A DNA stretch of 64,000 nt from Alkalibacterium putridalgicola (GTDB taxonomy: Bacteria; Bacillota; Bacilli; Lactobacillales; Carnobacteriaceae_A). The number at the start of each line of letters is the position of its first letter. Position 1 is the first letter of the stretch. The notes under the pieces are model-generated. The model made no database searches. It saw nothing but the letters and a program-made list of their open reading frames with translations, and was not told the origin of the DNA. The stretch lies in the NCBI RefSeq assembly GCF_900109825.1, contig NZ_FOBL01000002.1:1-64000 (forward strand), written 5' to 3'. Shown here one piece after another: positions 51,522 to 61,090 of the stretch. The translations under genes were made by a program, and so were the position numbers.

Positions 51522-52850
51522 ATGACGAAACGTACTGTAACGGCTGTTCAGTCTGTGAAAGAAGAAGGCAGCTTCTGGCAACCTGTTTCTATTAAAAAAG
51601 TAACTGACGATTCAGTCACCCATGTCAAAGTCGATACGAGTGAGACGTATCAGACCTGGATGGGGTTCGGCGGGGCACTCACAGAATCTGCCACTTATAC
51701 GCTGGACCAGCTTCCAGAAGAGAAGAAGGAGAGCATCTTAAAGGCCTATTACGATAAAGAAAAGGGCTTGGGCTACACGATGGGCCGTCTGCATATTGCC
51801 AGCTGTGATTTCTCTTTGGAGAACTATGATTACATCGAAGAAAACGACGAAACACTGGAAACATTCAACATGGACCGTGAAGAGAAATGGGTCCTGCCGA
51901 CCTTGCGTCGAGCTCAGGAAATCGCCGGCGAACCTTTAACACTGGTTGCTTCTCCCTGGAGCCCGTCAGCATGGATGAAAACGAACGGCGAGCGCAACAA
52001 CGGCGGCAAGCTGAAAAAAGAATACTATACGCTTTGGGCGCAGTTCATTGCCCGTTACCTGAAAGAAATGCAGAAGAAAGGCTTTGAGATCGAAGCCATA
52101 ACGGTCCAGAACGAACCGGCTGCGACGCAGACATGGGATTCATGTGAATTTACAGCGGAAGAAGAAGCCGAAATGGTGAAAGTGCTGTCTCGTGTCTTCA
52201 AAGAAGAAGGCATCACGGTCAACATCATCATCTGGGACCACAACCGCGACATCATTTTCGAACGTGCCGACACGGTATTGAGTGATGCAGAAGCCAATAA
52301 AGCTGTCTGGGGAGTGGGGAACCACTGGTACATGTCGGAAGACTTTGAAGAACTCTCAAAAGTCCATGACAAATACCCGGACAAACATATGATCTTCACC
52401 GAAGGCTGTATCGAAGGCGGCGTCCAGCTTGGTGCCTGGCATACCGGAGAACGCTACGCCAGAAACATCATGGGCGACATGAACAACTGGCTGGAAGGGT
52501 TCCTGGACTGGAACATCGTCCTGGACGAGCAGGGCGGTCCGAATCACGTCGGCAACTACTGTGATGCCCCGATCATTGCAGATACAAAAGAAAAAGTTGC
52601 CCACTACAACAGCTCATACTATTTCATCGGTCACTTGAGCAAGTACATCAGACCCGGTGCCCAGCGCGTAGACGTGTCCTTGAGCGGGAACGACTTATCT
52701 GTTGTGGCATTCAAAAATGAAGACGGCTCACTGATCACCGTCTTACTGAATGAAACAGATCAGGCATCAGACCTGGTATTATCACTCGACAAAGAAGCAG
52801 CAGCTGTTCACGTACCGGCACACAGCATCACGACGGTCGTATCCGAATAG
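51522..52850 (+). CDS. GH30 glucosidase
   Basis: A 442-residue GH30 enzyme. GFGGALTESA near 47-56 opens the barrel, the acid/base is Glu198 (TVQNEP) and the nucleophile Glu294 (FTEGC), followed by the short beta domain. No signal peptide, so it works on imported sugar. GH30 members include beta-1,6-glucanases and beta-glucosidases; next to a GH16 and a large phosphorylase, removal of beta-1,6 branches from laminarin fragments is the best guess. The start at 51522 follows AAAGGATG. Confidence 0.88.
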   Translation: MTKRTVTAVQSVKEEGSFWQPVSIKKVTDDSVTHVKVDTSETYQTWMGFGGALTESATYTLDQLPEEKKESILKAYYDKEKGLGYTMGRLHIASCDFSLENYDYIEENDETLETFNMDREEKWVLPTLRRAQEIAGEPLTLVASPWSPSAWMKTNGERNNGGKLKKEYYTLWAQFIARYLKEMQKKGFEIEAITVQNEPAATQTWDSCEFTAEEEAEMVKVLSRVFKEEGITVNIIIWDHNRDIIFERADTVLSDAEANKAVWGVGNHWYMSEDFEELSKVHDKYPDKHMIFTEGCIEGGVQLGAWHTGERYARNIMGDMNNWLEGFLDWNIVLDEQGGPNHVGNYCDAPIIADTKEKVAHYNSSYYFIGHLSKYIRPGAQRVDVSLSGNDLSVVAFKNEDGSLITVLLNETDQASDLVLSLDKEAAAVHVPAHSITTVVSE

Positions 52851-52884
52851 ATCCATAGCTTTAGCATAGAAAGGTTGACAAAGC

Positions 52885-55800
52885 GTGTATAAATTATTAG
52901 AAGACGGACGATTTAAAATAGAGGATTTCCAGCAGGCCAGTCCGTTCAGCAGTTTCCTGCCTGGAATCTCAGGAACAGACGGCATTCCGCTGTGGGCATT
53001 TTATGTCAACAGAGGACAGGGGATAGCCAGCTTCGGCGTTGAGAACAAAGACAACGCCATGCTGGAATTCCTGCCGGCCAACAAAGCGTATCAGTATGTC
53101 GGGACACAAGGGTTCCGTACATTCCTTAAAGGGACGCGTTCAGAAGAAACGTTCCAGTATGAACCGTTCCGTGCAGAAAGTGACGTCATCACAGATGAGA
53201 TGATCATTTCCGACAACCATCTGGAACTGACCCACACCCAGAAACACCTGGGCATTGAAATGACAGTTGTCTATTACACCTTGCCGCATCAGGCCATTCC
53301 CGGTCTGATCCGTGAAGTGACATTCAAAAACTTGAGAGACGAACCGATCTCAATTGAAGGGGTAGACGGTCTGGCCAGCATGTTCCCGGCCCACGTCGAT
53401 GATTCCGGCTATAAAGGCATCTCCAACACCTTCAAGAGCTGGTTCGACGCCTCTGTCAAAAACGATCAGTTTGCCTACTACTTCCTGAGAGGGAGCACGG
53501 CAGATGATGCCAAAGTGGACCAGAACGACGAAGGGAACTTCTATGCAACTCTGATGCAGACAGAAAACAAGACGCAGTTTTTGACACCGGTCTTTGACCG
53601 CGACGTCATTTTCGGTAACGACCTGACTTTACTTAATCCCAAAGCTTTTTACGGCCAGGACAGTCTAGACACCACAAAACAGATCGGTACCAACAAAGTC
53701 AGTGCAGCCTTCACACCCTTCAGCTTTGATCTGAAAGGCCAAGGTTCCGTGACCCTGACCAGCATTTTCGGCCAGACTACGGACAGAGAAAAAGCTGCCG
53801 ACTTTATCGACACGCACATCACAGCTGAAAAGCTGGCTGACTATAAAGCTTCCGCATTCGAACTGGCGAAGGAATTCACCAGCCGTGTGGAAACGAAAAC
53901 AGCTAACAAAGCTTTTGATGCCTATGTGAAACAGAACTATCTGGACAACGGCATCCGCGGCGGTTTCCCGGTCGTCTTTGAAAACGACCAGGCTAAACAG
54001 GTCTTTTACTTGTATTCAAGAAAGCACGGCGATCTGGAACGCGACTACAACTTCTTCTCGATCTCACCTGAGTACTATTCACAGGGGAACGGGAACTACC
54101 GCGACATGAACCAGAACCGACGTCTGGACACCTTCTTTGAACCGAAAGTGGCCGACCGCAACCTGCGTCAGTTCATGAGCCTGATCCAGCTGGACGGCTA
54201 CAACCCGCTGTCCATCAAGACGGTTAAATATACCCTGGAAGACGACACATTCGACTTTGCAGGCTTCGGCTTCTCATCAAACCAGGCCGATGTCTGGCGC
54301 GATATGTCAAAAGACGGCTATACACCGGGCAGCCTGAAGAAATTCGTGGAACAAGAAAACATCACGTTGACTGAACCGTTCGAAGCCTTCCTGACCGATG
54401 TGCTGAGTGCAAGCAAGGAAGCCCTGGAAGCCGAACACGGCGAAGGGTTTTGGAGTGACCACTGGACGTACAACCTGGATCTTATCGACAGCTACCTGGC
54501 GATCTATCCGGACAAAGCGGACGACGCCTACTTTGGCGGCGGCTACCGCTTCTTCAACAGCCCGGCCAGTGTCCGTCCGTTGAGCGAAAAACTGAAACAA
54601 GGCAAGCTCGGCTGGCGCCAGTATGACGCTGTCCATGAAGATGAAGAAAAAATGGCCGACCATAAAAACGGTGAACACATGTGGATCGAAACGGATGCAG
54701 ACGGCAAACCGGCTGAAACGAGCCTGTTCAGCAAGCTGATCCTTTTAGCAGCCAACAAAGTCTCGACCCTGGCTCCATTCGGACTTGGTGTAGAGATGGA
54801 AGGCGGCAAACCGGGCTGGAACGACGCGATGAACGGCCTGCCAGGTATGTTCGGTGCCGGAACGTCTGAACTCTTTGAACTGAAGCGTTTGGTCGACCGT
54901 TTGAGCAGCATTGAAAACAAGCAGAGCATCTTACTGCCGGCACAGGCATCAGCCTTCCTGCTGCATTTAAGAGATGTCCTGCGTGACACCGATGCGCTTG
55001 ATCTAGCTGCCTGGAAATCACTGACCGAGGTACGTGAAGATTACCGTGAATCGATCGCAGGCGAAAACACCTTCAAGCTGGTGACCTGCACCGAAGACGT
55101 GGCCACAGAAGTCATCGCCTTGTTCGAAGAGGTCATGGAAAAAGCGATAGCCAACGTGGAAGCGCTGGACACCGAACTGATCCCGACGTATATCTACTTT
55201 GAAGCAACGGTTGAAAACGGCGAGATCACAGAGATGCAGCCTCATCCAGTGACCCCGTTCCTGGAAGGCATCGTCAAGAAGATGAAGATTTCAGGCGACA
55301 CGACAGAAGCACGCGACTTGTACGGCAAAGTGAAAGCCAGTGACTTGTATGACCAGAAGCTCGGCATGTATAAAACCAGCGCCAGCATCCAGGACGAACC
55401 GATCGAACTGGGCCGTGCGAAATTCTTCACCCCGGGCTGGCTCGAGAACGAATCCGTGTTCCTGCACATGGCCTACAAATATCTTTTAGAACTGGTCAAA
55501 GTCGGCTTGTACGACGAATTTTATGAAGAGATCAAGACCGGACTCGTGGTCTTCAATGATCCGAAAGTCTACGGTAGAAGTATCCTGGAGAACTCATCCT
55601 TTATCGCAAGCAGTGCCAACCCGGACGAAAGTCTGCACGGCAAAGGCTTCGTGGCAAGACTAAGTGGCTCGACGGTCGAATTCCTGAACATGTGGGTGGA
55701 AATGTTTATTGGTAAGACCCCATTCACCATGGAAGAGGAACTGACCTTCAAGCTGGATCCGGTCCTGCCGGCTGATTTCTTTTCTGATGGAAAAATCGAA

Positions 55801-56058
55801 TTCACTCTATTCAGTGACATCGACGTAAGGTACATCAACACCCAGTCCAAAGCAACATACGGTAAAGACGGCGTGAAACCGAACGCCTACACTGTCACAC
55901 TGAAATCCGGTGAGACGGAAACCTTTGATGCTAAAGGCGTTAAAGGCGAATGGGCAGAAAAAATCAGAAACAAAGAAGTAAAAGAGATCACCGTCGCGCT
56001 GGACAGCGTGTCATCGAAAGAAGTGACAGAAGATCTGGCGGAAACTACTGAAGTTTAA
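52885..56058 (+). CDS. GH161-like beta-1,3-glucan phosphorylase
   Basis: A 1,057-residue phosphorylase related to GH94. The N-terminal segment IPLWAFYVNRGQGIASFG and the NKAYQY stretch resemble GH161 proteins. PGWNDAMNGLPG near 643-654 holds the candidate general acid Asp647 in the WND motif shared with GH94. It has no signal peptide. By family knowledge it would release glucose 1-phosphate from beta-1,3-gluco-oligosaccharides with phosphate. The start is GTG at 52885 behind GAAAGG. Family assignment is by recall of sequence pattern; a diverged GH94 is the alternative. Confidence 0.72.
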   Translation: MYKLLEDGRFKIEDFQQASPFSSFLPGISGTDGIPLWAFYVNRGQGIASFGVENKDNAMLEFLPANKAYQYVGTQGFRTFLKGTRSEETFQYEPFRAESDVITDEMIISDNHLELTHTQKHLGIEMTVVYYTLPHQAIPGLIREVTFKNLRDEPISIEGVDGLASMFPAHVDDSGYKGISNTFKSWFDASVKNDQFAYYFLRGSTADDAKVDQNDEGNFYATLMQTENKTQFLTPVFDRDVIFGNDLTLLNPKAFYGQDSLDTTKQIGTNKVSAAFTPFSFDLKGQGSVTLTSIFGQTTDREKAADFIDTHITAEKLADYKASAFELAKEFTSRVETKTANKAFDAYVKQNYLDNGIRGGFPVVFENDQAKQVFYLYSRKHGDLERDYNFFSISPEYYSQGNGNYRDMNQNRRLDTFFEPKVADRNLRQFMSLIQLDGYNPLSIKTVKYTLEDDTFDFAGFGFSSNQADVWRDMSKDGYTPGSLKKFVEQENITLTEPFEAFLTDVLSASKEALEAEHGEGFWSDHWTYNLDLIDSYLAIYPDKADDAYFGGGYRFFNSPASVRPLSEKLKQGKLGWRQYDAVHEDEEKMADHKNGEHMWIETDADGKPAETSLFSKLILLAANKVSTLAPFGLGVEMEGGKPGWNDAMNGLPGMFGAGTSELFELKRLVDRLSSIENKQSILLPAQASAFLLHLRDVLRDTDALDLAAWKSLTEVREDYRESIAGENTFKLVTCTEDVATEVIALFEEVMEKAIANVEALDTELIPTYIYFEATVENGEITEMQPHPVTPFLEGIVKKMKISGDTTEARDLYGKVKASDLYDQKLGMYKTSASIQDEPIELGRAKFFTPGWLENESVFLHMAYKYLLELVKVGLYDEFYEEIKTGLVVFNDPKVYGRSILENSSFIASSANPDESLHGKGFVARLSGSTVEFLNMWVEMFIGKTPFTMEEELTFKLDPVLPADFFSDGKIEFTLFSDIDVRYINTQSKATYGKDGVKPNAYTVTLKSGETETFDAKGVKGEWAEKIRNKEVKEITVALDSVSSKEVTEDLAETTEV

Positions 56059-56065
56059 TGCGGAT

Positions 56066-56155
56066 CTTAAGGAGTAGGGGCTCTAAAAGCTGAAACTCCT
56101 GAAGCAAAAACGTATACGTCAGGAGTTTAAACGAAAAAAGTCGTCACTCCTGACG
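56066..56155. repeat. 51-bp-pitch dyad pair, ACTCCTGA family
   Basis: ACTCCTGA occurs at 56095 and 56146, and its inverted form T(A/C)AGGAGT at 56068 and 56119, all 51 bp apart. Only two units, with a motif unlike the other arrays but the same pitch. Confidence 0.7.
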
Positions 56156-56201
56156 TTTATCTGAAATGCGAAAAATCAGTGGTCGAAGACACAAGAAGGA
56201 A

Positions 56202-56221
56202 CGTCTCCGCGAGCGGAGACG
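56202..56221. other. Array-edge hairpin
   Basis: CGTCTCCGC/GCGGAGACG, 9-bp stem, 50 bp after the ACTCCTGA array and without a T-run. Confidence 0.65.
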
Positions 56222-56292
56222 AACCCCTCTGAAAGAAAGTTGAATAAAAGTATTTAAAAGCATCAAATGATTTCAGTTTATGTTTATAAATG

Positions 56293-56325
56293 AATAGAGA
56301 AGGTGTCGTGCCTTCTCTATTTTTA
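56293..56325 (+). terminator. Terminator 32 bp before the GH16 start (possible attenuator)
   Basis: A perfect 11-bp stem AATAGAGAAGG/CCTTCTCTATT with TTTTAT. It ends about 30 bp before the GH16 ribosome site, leaving no room for a promoter behind it. GH16 expression must pass through it, either from the upstream operon or from a promoter near 56240-56285. Confidence 0.7.
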
Positions 56326-56356
56326 TAAAAAATTTTATGTAAAATGGAGGAAACAG

Positions 56357-59164
56357 ATGAAGAACAAGAAAAGAGTTGCCGTAATTTGCGGATTATTGTT
56401 GATGGGACCGGCCGTTTTAAGTCAAATGCAAAATGAAGACGCTGTCATGACAGTGGAGGCGGTGGAACAGGAAAACCTCCTTGCCAATGGAGACTTTACT
56501 TTGGGGACAGACAGCTGGGGACTGATGCATGAATATGGCGGAGATGCCACCTTTACAGCAGACAATGAACAGGCCGAGGTAACGGTACATAACATTGCCG
56601 GCATCCATGCAGAGTGGGGCGTGCCGATCAGCTGGTCTTCCCAGTTCGTTCAGGAAAACGTCGCATTAGAAGCCAACACCCGTTACAAATTGTCTTTTGA
56701 TGCGAAATCAAGCATCGCCCGTCCCGTTGTTCTGGAATATACGGAATTTAAAGGCAACTTGAAGGAAAACTTTTATCTGACCGAAGAAATGCAAACGTTT
56801 ACGCATGAATTTGAAACACTGCAGGCAGCAACGATGCATCTGAAATTCCTGATCGGGAATGTTCAGCACGAAGGCGAACTGACGCCTGAGGAAGAACATA
56901 CTCTGACCTTTGACAATATTTCATTAGTCTCATTAGGCGAAGTGCAGGAAGAAACAGGCGAAAAAGACTGGCAGCTGACCTGGCAGGATGAATTTGACGG
57001 TGAAACCTTGGACCTTTCAAAATGGCGCATCGACGAAGGGAACGGCTACTGGAGCGGTGACGAATGGATCAACGGCTGGGGCAATAACGAGAAGCAGTAT
57101 TATCATGAAGACAACGTCACAGTAACAGACGGCAAACTGATCTTGGAAGCCAGAGAAGAACAGATCTCCGATGAACAAGGCGACTATGATTATACCTCCG
57201 GGAAAATATTATCTGACGGCTTATTCAGCCAGACATTCGGACGCTTTGAAGCCCGAATGAAACTGCCTGACGGACAAGGTTACTGGCCTGCTTTCTGGAT
57301 GATGCCGCAGGACGATACCTATGGCACATGGGCAGCCTCAGGGGAACTGGACATCATGGAGAATGCCGGTGCTAATACCGATAAAGTCGGTGGAGCGATC
57401 CACTTTGGCGATCTCTGGCCTAACAACACGTATCTAGCCGGCGACTACCACTTTGAAGAGGGCAGCACCACCGAGTTCAATACCTACAGTGTCGAGTGGG
57501 AACCGGAAGAGATCCGCTGGTATGTCAACGATGAACTGTTTTACAAAACCAGCGACTGGTACACCGAAAGTTATGAAAAACCGGCACCTTTCGACCAGGA
57601 CTTCTATATGATCCTGAACCTGGCTGTGGGCGGCTGGTATGGCGGCGAACCGGATGCGTCAACAGCCTTCCCGGGACAGGTCGAAGTGGATTATGTCCGC
57701 GTCTATGAAGATGCTAATGCCAACTATGACAAATCACCTTCACCACTGAAAGAAACGGTAGAAGAGCCGGAAGAACCGACAGACGAGCTGGACCGCGACC
57801 CGGCCAACTGGGAAGCTGTTGGAGACAACCTCGTCACAGATGGTTCGTTTGATGATACAACGACTTTCGGCGACCCTGACAGTGACGCTACTTGGAAGAC
57901 TTTCAACATGGCTGACCATGATCCAAATGGCGGCAAAGGCGAGTTTTCAGTCGTGGACAACGTCCTGAACACTGAGATCCAGCAGCTTGGCTGGAACTGG
58001 TGGCAGATACAACTGATGCAGGATATGGAACTAACTGAAGGGACCTATAAGCTGACCTTCGACATGACTTCCGAACTGGCTAGAGACATGCGTGTCGAAT
58101 TAGTCGGTTCAGGAGAAGAAATCAAAGTCTTCCCGGTCGACGAAACAGAAGAAACCTATGAACTGATCTTCCACGTAGGAGGCGGAACAGAGAGTCTGAT
58201 GTTCGGCTTTGGACGCGAGATCGACGAAGAAGAATTAGCTGTCCCTTACAATATGACGCTGGACAATATCGTCCTTAAAGCAGCTGAACCAGTCGAAGAA
58301 GCACCGGCAGAACCGACACCGGATGAAGAAGACGGTGAGTGGGTCGAGATCGGCGACAACCTGATCGAAGACGGTATGTTCGACGAGACCACTGACTTCG
58401 GTAATGCAGATGAACTGTCTACCTGGAACATCCATAACCAGGGCGACTATGAAAACTGGGCCGGTCTGGCAGGCTTCTCTGTGGTGGACGGCGTAGTGAA
58501 CGCTGAAATCACACAAGTCGGCTGGGACTGGTGGCAGATCCAGTTATACCAGAACCTGGACGTTGTTCAAAGCGGCACATACAGACTGTCCTTTGACATG
58601 GCATCCGAACACGCAAGAAATGTCCGTGTCGAACTCGTCAATGCCGGTCTTGAGGTCATGGACTTCACAGTAAACGAAGAAATGAACACCTATGAAGCCA
58701 TCGTTGAGATCGAAAACGGTGAAGGCCTGCAGCTGCTGTTTGGCTTAGGCAGACTGCCGGAAGACGAAGAACTCGACACACCTTACACGGTGATGCTCGA
58801 TAACGTCAGCCTCAAAGAAGTCGAATTCGTTGTGGAAGAAGAACCTGTTGAAGAAGAGCCTGGTGACGAAACGGATCCTGAAAACGGTGAAACGCCGGTC
58901 GAAGGGGAAGAACCTGGTGATGAAAACGACGACAAGAACGACGATAAGCAGGAGAATGAAAAAGTTGACGAAAAAGACGATTTGAAAGACGATCAGAACG
59001 AAGAGAAAGACAAAGACGATAAGAAAGATAAAGAAAAATCAGATACTGCAGATGAAGACGGCGAAAAACTGCCTGAAACAGCCACAGCTATCTGGTCAGT
59101 CGGTGCGCTCGGTTTGACCGGGCTAGGAACCGGACTGGGATTGAAAGTCTTTAAAAAAGACTAA
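56357..59164 (+). CDS. Wall-anchored GH16 endo-beta-1,3-glucanase with repeated CBM-like modules
   Basis: A 935-residue secreted enzyme. It has a signal peptide (about 1-35), a CBM4/9-like module (about 36-195), and a GH16 domain (about 200-450) with nucleophile Glu330, Asp332 and acid/base Glu335 in GELDIMENAG. Two tandem CBM4/9-like repeats of about 160 residues each begin at DNLVTDGSFDD and DNLIEDGMFDE. An Asp/Glu/Lys-rich spacer leads to sorting signal LPETA (about 905), a hydrophobic helix and KKD. GH16 with this motif is typical of laminarinases. The start at 56357 follows GGAGG. It should be attached to peptidoglycan by sortase. Confidence 0.9.
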   Translation: MKNKKRVAVICGLLLMGPAVLSQMQNEDAVMTVEAVEQENLLANGDFTLGTDSWGLMHEYGGDATFTADNEQAEVTVHNIAGIHAEWGVPISWSSQFVQENVALEANTRYKLSFDAKSSIARPVVLEYTEFKGNLKENFYLTEEMQTFTHEFETLQAATMHLKFLIGNVQHEGELTPEEEHTLTFDNISLVSLGEVQEETGEKDWQLTWQDEFDGETLDLSKWRIDEGNGYWSGDEWINGWGNNEKQYYHEDNVTVTDGKLILEAREEQISDEQGDYDYTSGKILSDGLFSQTFGRFEARMKLPDGQGYWPAFWMMPQDDTYGTWAASGELDIMENAGANTDKVGGAIHFGDLWPNNTYLAGDYHFEEGSTTEFNTYSVEWEPEEIRWYVNDELFYKTSDWYTESYEKPAPFDQDFYMILNLAVGGWYGGEPDASTAFPGQVEVDYVRVYEDANANYDKSPSPLKETVEEPEEPTDELDRDPANWEAVGDNLVTDGSFDDTTTFGDPDSDATWKTFNMADHDPNGGKGEFSVVDNVLNTEIQQLGWNWWQIQLMQDMELTEGTYKLTFDMTSELARDMRVELVGSGEEIKVFPVDETEETYELIFHVGGGTESLMFGFGREIDEEELAVPYNMTLDNIVLKAAEPVEEAPAEPTPDEEDGEWVEIGDNLIEDGMFDETTDFGNADELSTWNIHNQGDYENWAGLAGFSVVDGVVNAEITQVGWDWWQIQLYQNLDVVQSGTYRLSFDMASEHARNVRVELVNAGLEVMDFTVNEEMNTYEAIVEIENGEGLQLLFGLGRLPEDEELDTPYTVMLDNVSLKEVEFVVEEEPVEEEPGDETDPENGETPVEGEEPGDENDDKNDDKQENEKVDEKDDLKDDQNEEKDKDDKKDKEKSDTADEDGEKLPETATAIWSVGALGLTGLGTGLGLKVFKKD

Positions 59165-59184
59165 GCTAAATCAATAAGTATCAG

Positions 59185-59225
59185 AACGTCTTCCGGACGA
59201 CCGATCCTCCCGGAAGGCGTTTTTG
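59185..59225 (+). terminator. Terminator after GH16
   Basis: ACGTCTTCCGG...CCGGAAGGCGT stem with T5. Confidence 0.85.
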
Positions 59226-59302
59226 ATTTGCCTCAAAGCAAGCATAAAAGTTGTCTGGATCAGCGTATAGACGTATACTCTTTGTTAAGAAAGAGGTGCG
59301 CT

Positions 59303-60283
59303 ATGGCAAAACGCAATTATACGATCGACATCATCAAGGCACTGGCGATCATCTCCGTCATACTTATCCATGGATTATCCAATGCCACGCTTTACGATAT
59401 CCTGGCGCCTTATTATATCTGGCAGACGGTCCCGGTGTTTATGATTTTAATGGGCTATAACGCCGCCAATTCCTTCATGAGAAAGGGATACGAAAATCTC
59501 CCTGACATCCTTGCCCGTCATTATCTCCTGAACAAAGCGGAACGCATCCTGCTGCCGTTCAGCGTCATCTGGCTCATGCAGGTACTGATTCAGTTCTTTT
59601 ATTTTGACAACAGGAATATAGGCGAACTCCTGCTGAGATTTCTGGAAGGGGGCTACGGTCCGGGCAGTTACTTTATTCCGCTGCTCCTGCAGGCATCGAT
59701 CCTTATCCCGTTCATCTATCTGATCCTGAAAAAGCAGCCGACTAAGATGATGATCCTGCTGTTTTTTGTGAGTCTGCTGATCGATTTGGCTTCGTTCTGG
59801 TTGAATATCTCCGGGAGCTTATACCGCATCCTGATCATCCGCCACCTGTTTTCAGTGACCTTGGGGATATGGTATGCTTTGGAAAAGTCGACCATCAAGC
59901 TGAAGTGGCTCGTTATTCCAGCTATTGCGAGTCTGGCGTACATCACGGCCGTCCACTACTATAACTGGGAGCTGATCGTAGAGGAATACTGGCACAGTCA
60001 GCACGCCCCGTCCTATTTTTACGTGCTGTTCATCATCATGATCGGCATGAAGTATCTGGAAGTCGGCAAAGAGTCCCTCCTTGAGAAGTTTTTTATACTG
60101 ATCGGTCGGGCATCGCTGCATATCTACCTGACACAGATGTTTTACTTCTGGTTCCTGCACGAACACCTGCCGGATTTCAGCGGCTTTATGTATCTTCTGA
60201 TGTTTCTGACGATCCCCATCGCTTCAGGCATCGGTTTTTATCTGCTGGATGGCTACTTGAACAGGAGAGTCATTAAAAAGTAG
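59303..60283 (+). CDS. Acyltransferase family 3 membrane protein
   Basis: A 326-residue integral membrane O-acyltransferase with about ten helices. It opens with YTIDIIKALAIISVILIHG, where the membrane-edge His (about 23) is the family's catalytic residue. Related proteins acetylate polysaccharides or peptidoglycan. The start at 59303 follows AGAGGTG. Monocistronic; the acceptor cannot be told. Confidence 0.85.
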   Translation: MAKRNYTIDIIKALAIISVILIHGLSNATLYDILAPYYIWQTVPVFMILMGYNAANSFMRKGYENLPDILARHYLLNKAERILLPFSVIWLMQVLIQFFYFDNRNIGELLLRFLEGGYGPGSYFIPLLLQASILIPFIYLILKKQPTKMMILLFFVSLLIDLASFWLNISGSLYRILIIRHLFSVTLGIWYALEKSTIKLKWLVIPAIASLAYITAVHYYNWELIVEEYWHSQHAPSYFYVLFIIMIGMKYLEVGKESLLEKFFILIGRASLHIYLTQMFYFWFLHEHLPDFSGFMYLLMFLTIPIASGIGFYLLDGYLNRRVIKK

Positions 60284-60285
60284 AT

Positions 60286-60309
60286 CATACGCGCAGGCTT
60301 GCGCGTATG
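60286..60309. other. Array-edge hairpin
   Basis: CATACGCGC/GCGCGTATG, 9-bp stem with a 6-base loop, just before the GGACAAGTGG array. A shared ATCAT(A/G)AAAA...TTTGCGG stretch links this hairpin, and the weaker one at 61091, to their arrays. Confidence 0.75.
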
Positions 60310-60329
60310 ACCATCATGAAAAGCAGTTT

Positions 60330-60575
60330 GCGGGACAAGTGGCTAGTAATTTCTGGATCACTTGTCCCGCTGATCGGTTTACGGACCAAGTGGTGCTCAG
60401 AGACTGTCCCACTTGTACCGCAAATGGCTATTCGGAACAAGTTTCAATCATAAAGAGTCTCACTTGTTCCAAAAAGACCTTAATAAATTGAAAAAGCCGC
60501 CAGCGATGGCGGCTTTCCTTTTAATAGATAAAATTCGGTACATGTGAGCAAATAGTATACTGCCGCTTGTACCGA
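60330..60575. repeat. 51-bp-pitch dyad array, GGACAAGTGG/CCACTTGTCC family
   Basis: GGACAAG-type half-sites start at 60333, 60383, 60434 and 60537, and inverted CTTGTCC-type half-sites at 60361, 60412, 60463 and 60566. Steps are 50 or 51 bp, then 103 bp over one missing unit whose place is taken by a terminator hairpin (60491-60520). The phase is kept across the gap. Confidence 0.88.
60491..60520. terminator. Terminator-like hairpin inside the array
   Basis: AAAAAGCCGCC/GGCGGCTTT with loop AGCGAT, in the position where an array unit is expected. The stem is the same as in the terminator at 63457, with the loop inverted. Confidence 0.75.
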
Positions 60576-60682
60576 ATGTGTGTATATAGGAATAAACTGA
60601 CTTTAAAGGTGAAGTAAGCAGCATGAAGTAAGGTGTTTTCTGTTCTATAAAATACAGAGGCACTGTAAAGACTTAAAGCGTT

Positions 60683-60853
60683 TTACAGGTCGTATGGCGA
60701 TCCGTCTGCTTTAATGTAAGTTTTCTTTTTGCATTTAGTGCAGCGTTGAGTATAACAATAGGAATGATGAGGGTGTTCTTTAAAGTTGGTCCCCTTTAGC
60801 GCTGATCTGCACTCCGGATTGCTGCAAGGGACAGACATCAGATTTGGGAGCAT
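60683..60853 (-). CDS. Small zinc-ribbon-like protein
   Basis: A 56-residue protein with CSNPEC (about 10-15) and CTKC (about 38-41), plus two His (HPHHSYC), consistent with a structural zinc site. Function unknown. The start at 60853 is the third in-frame ATG and lies 8 bases after AAAGGA; the ATG overlapping that site is less likely. It sits between two related arrays, on the reverse strand. Confidence 0.6.
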   Translation of the reverse strand: MLPNLMSVPCSNPECRSALKGTNFKEHPHHSYCYTQRCTKCKKKTYIKADGSPYDL

Positions 60854-61090
60854 TTTATTCATCCTTTCTTTCTTTGAGTTTAATGTAACGCTCAATAAGA
60901 AGGGAGTCAAGAATGTTTATAAAACACTGTTATTTTTTATGCATTAAGTGACAAAAAAGTGAAAAGTGCTTAGTGCTGTAACGCTTGAGCAAGGAAAAGT
61001 TAAACCATAAAACCAATCAAATCTAAATAATAAACGCATAAAATTATCAGGAAGGGTATGATTTTGTATTAATATACTTTTAGGGGGAAC

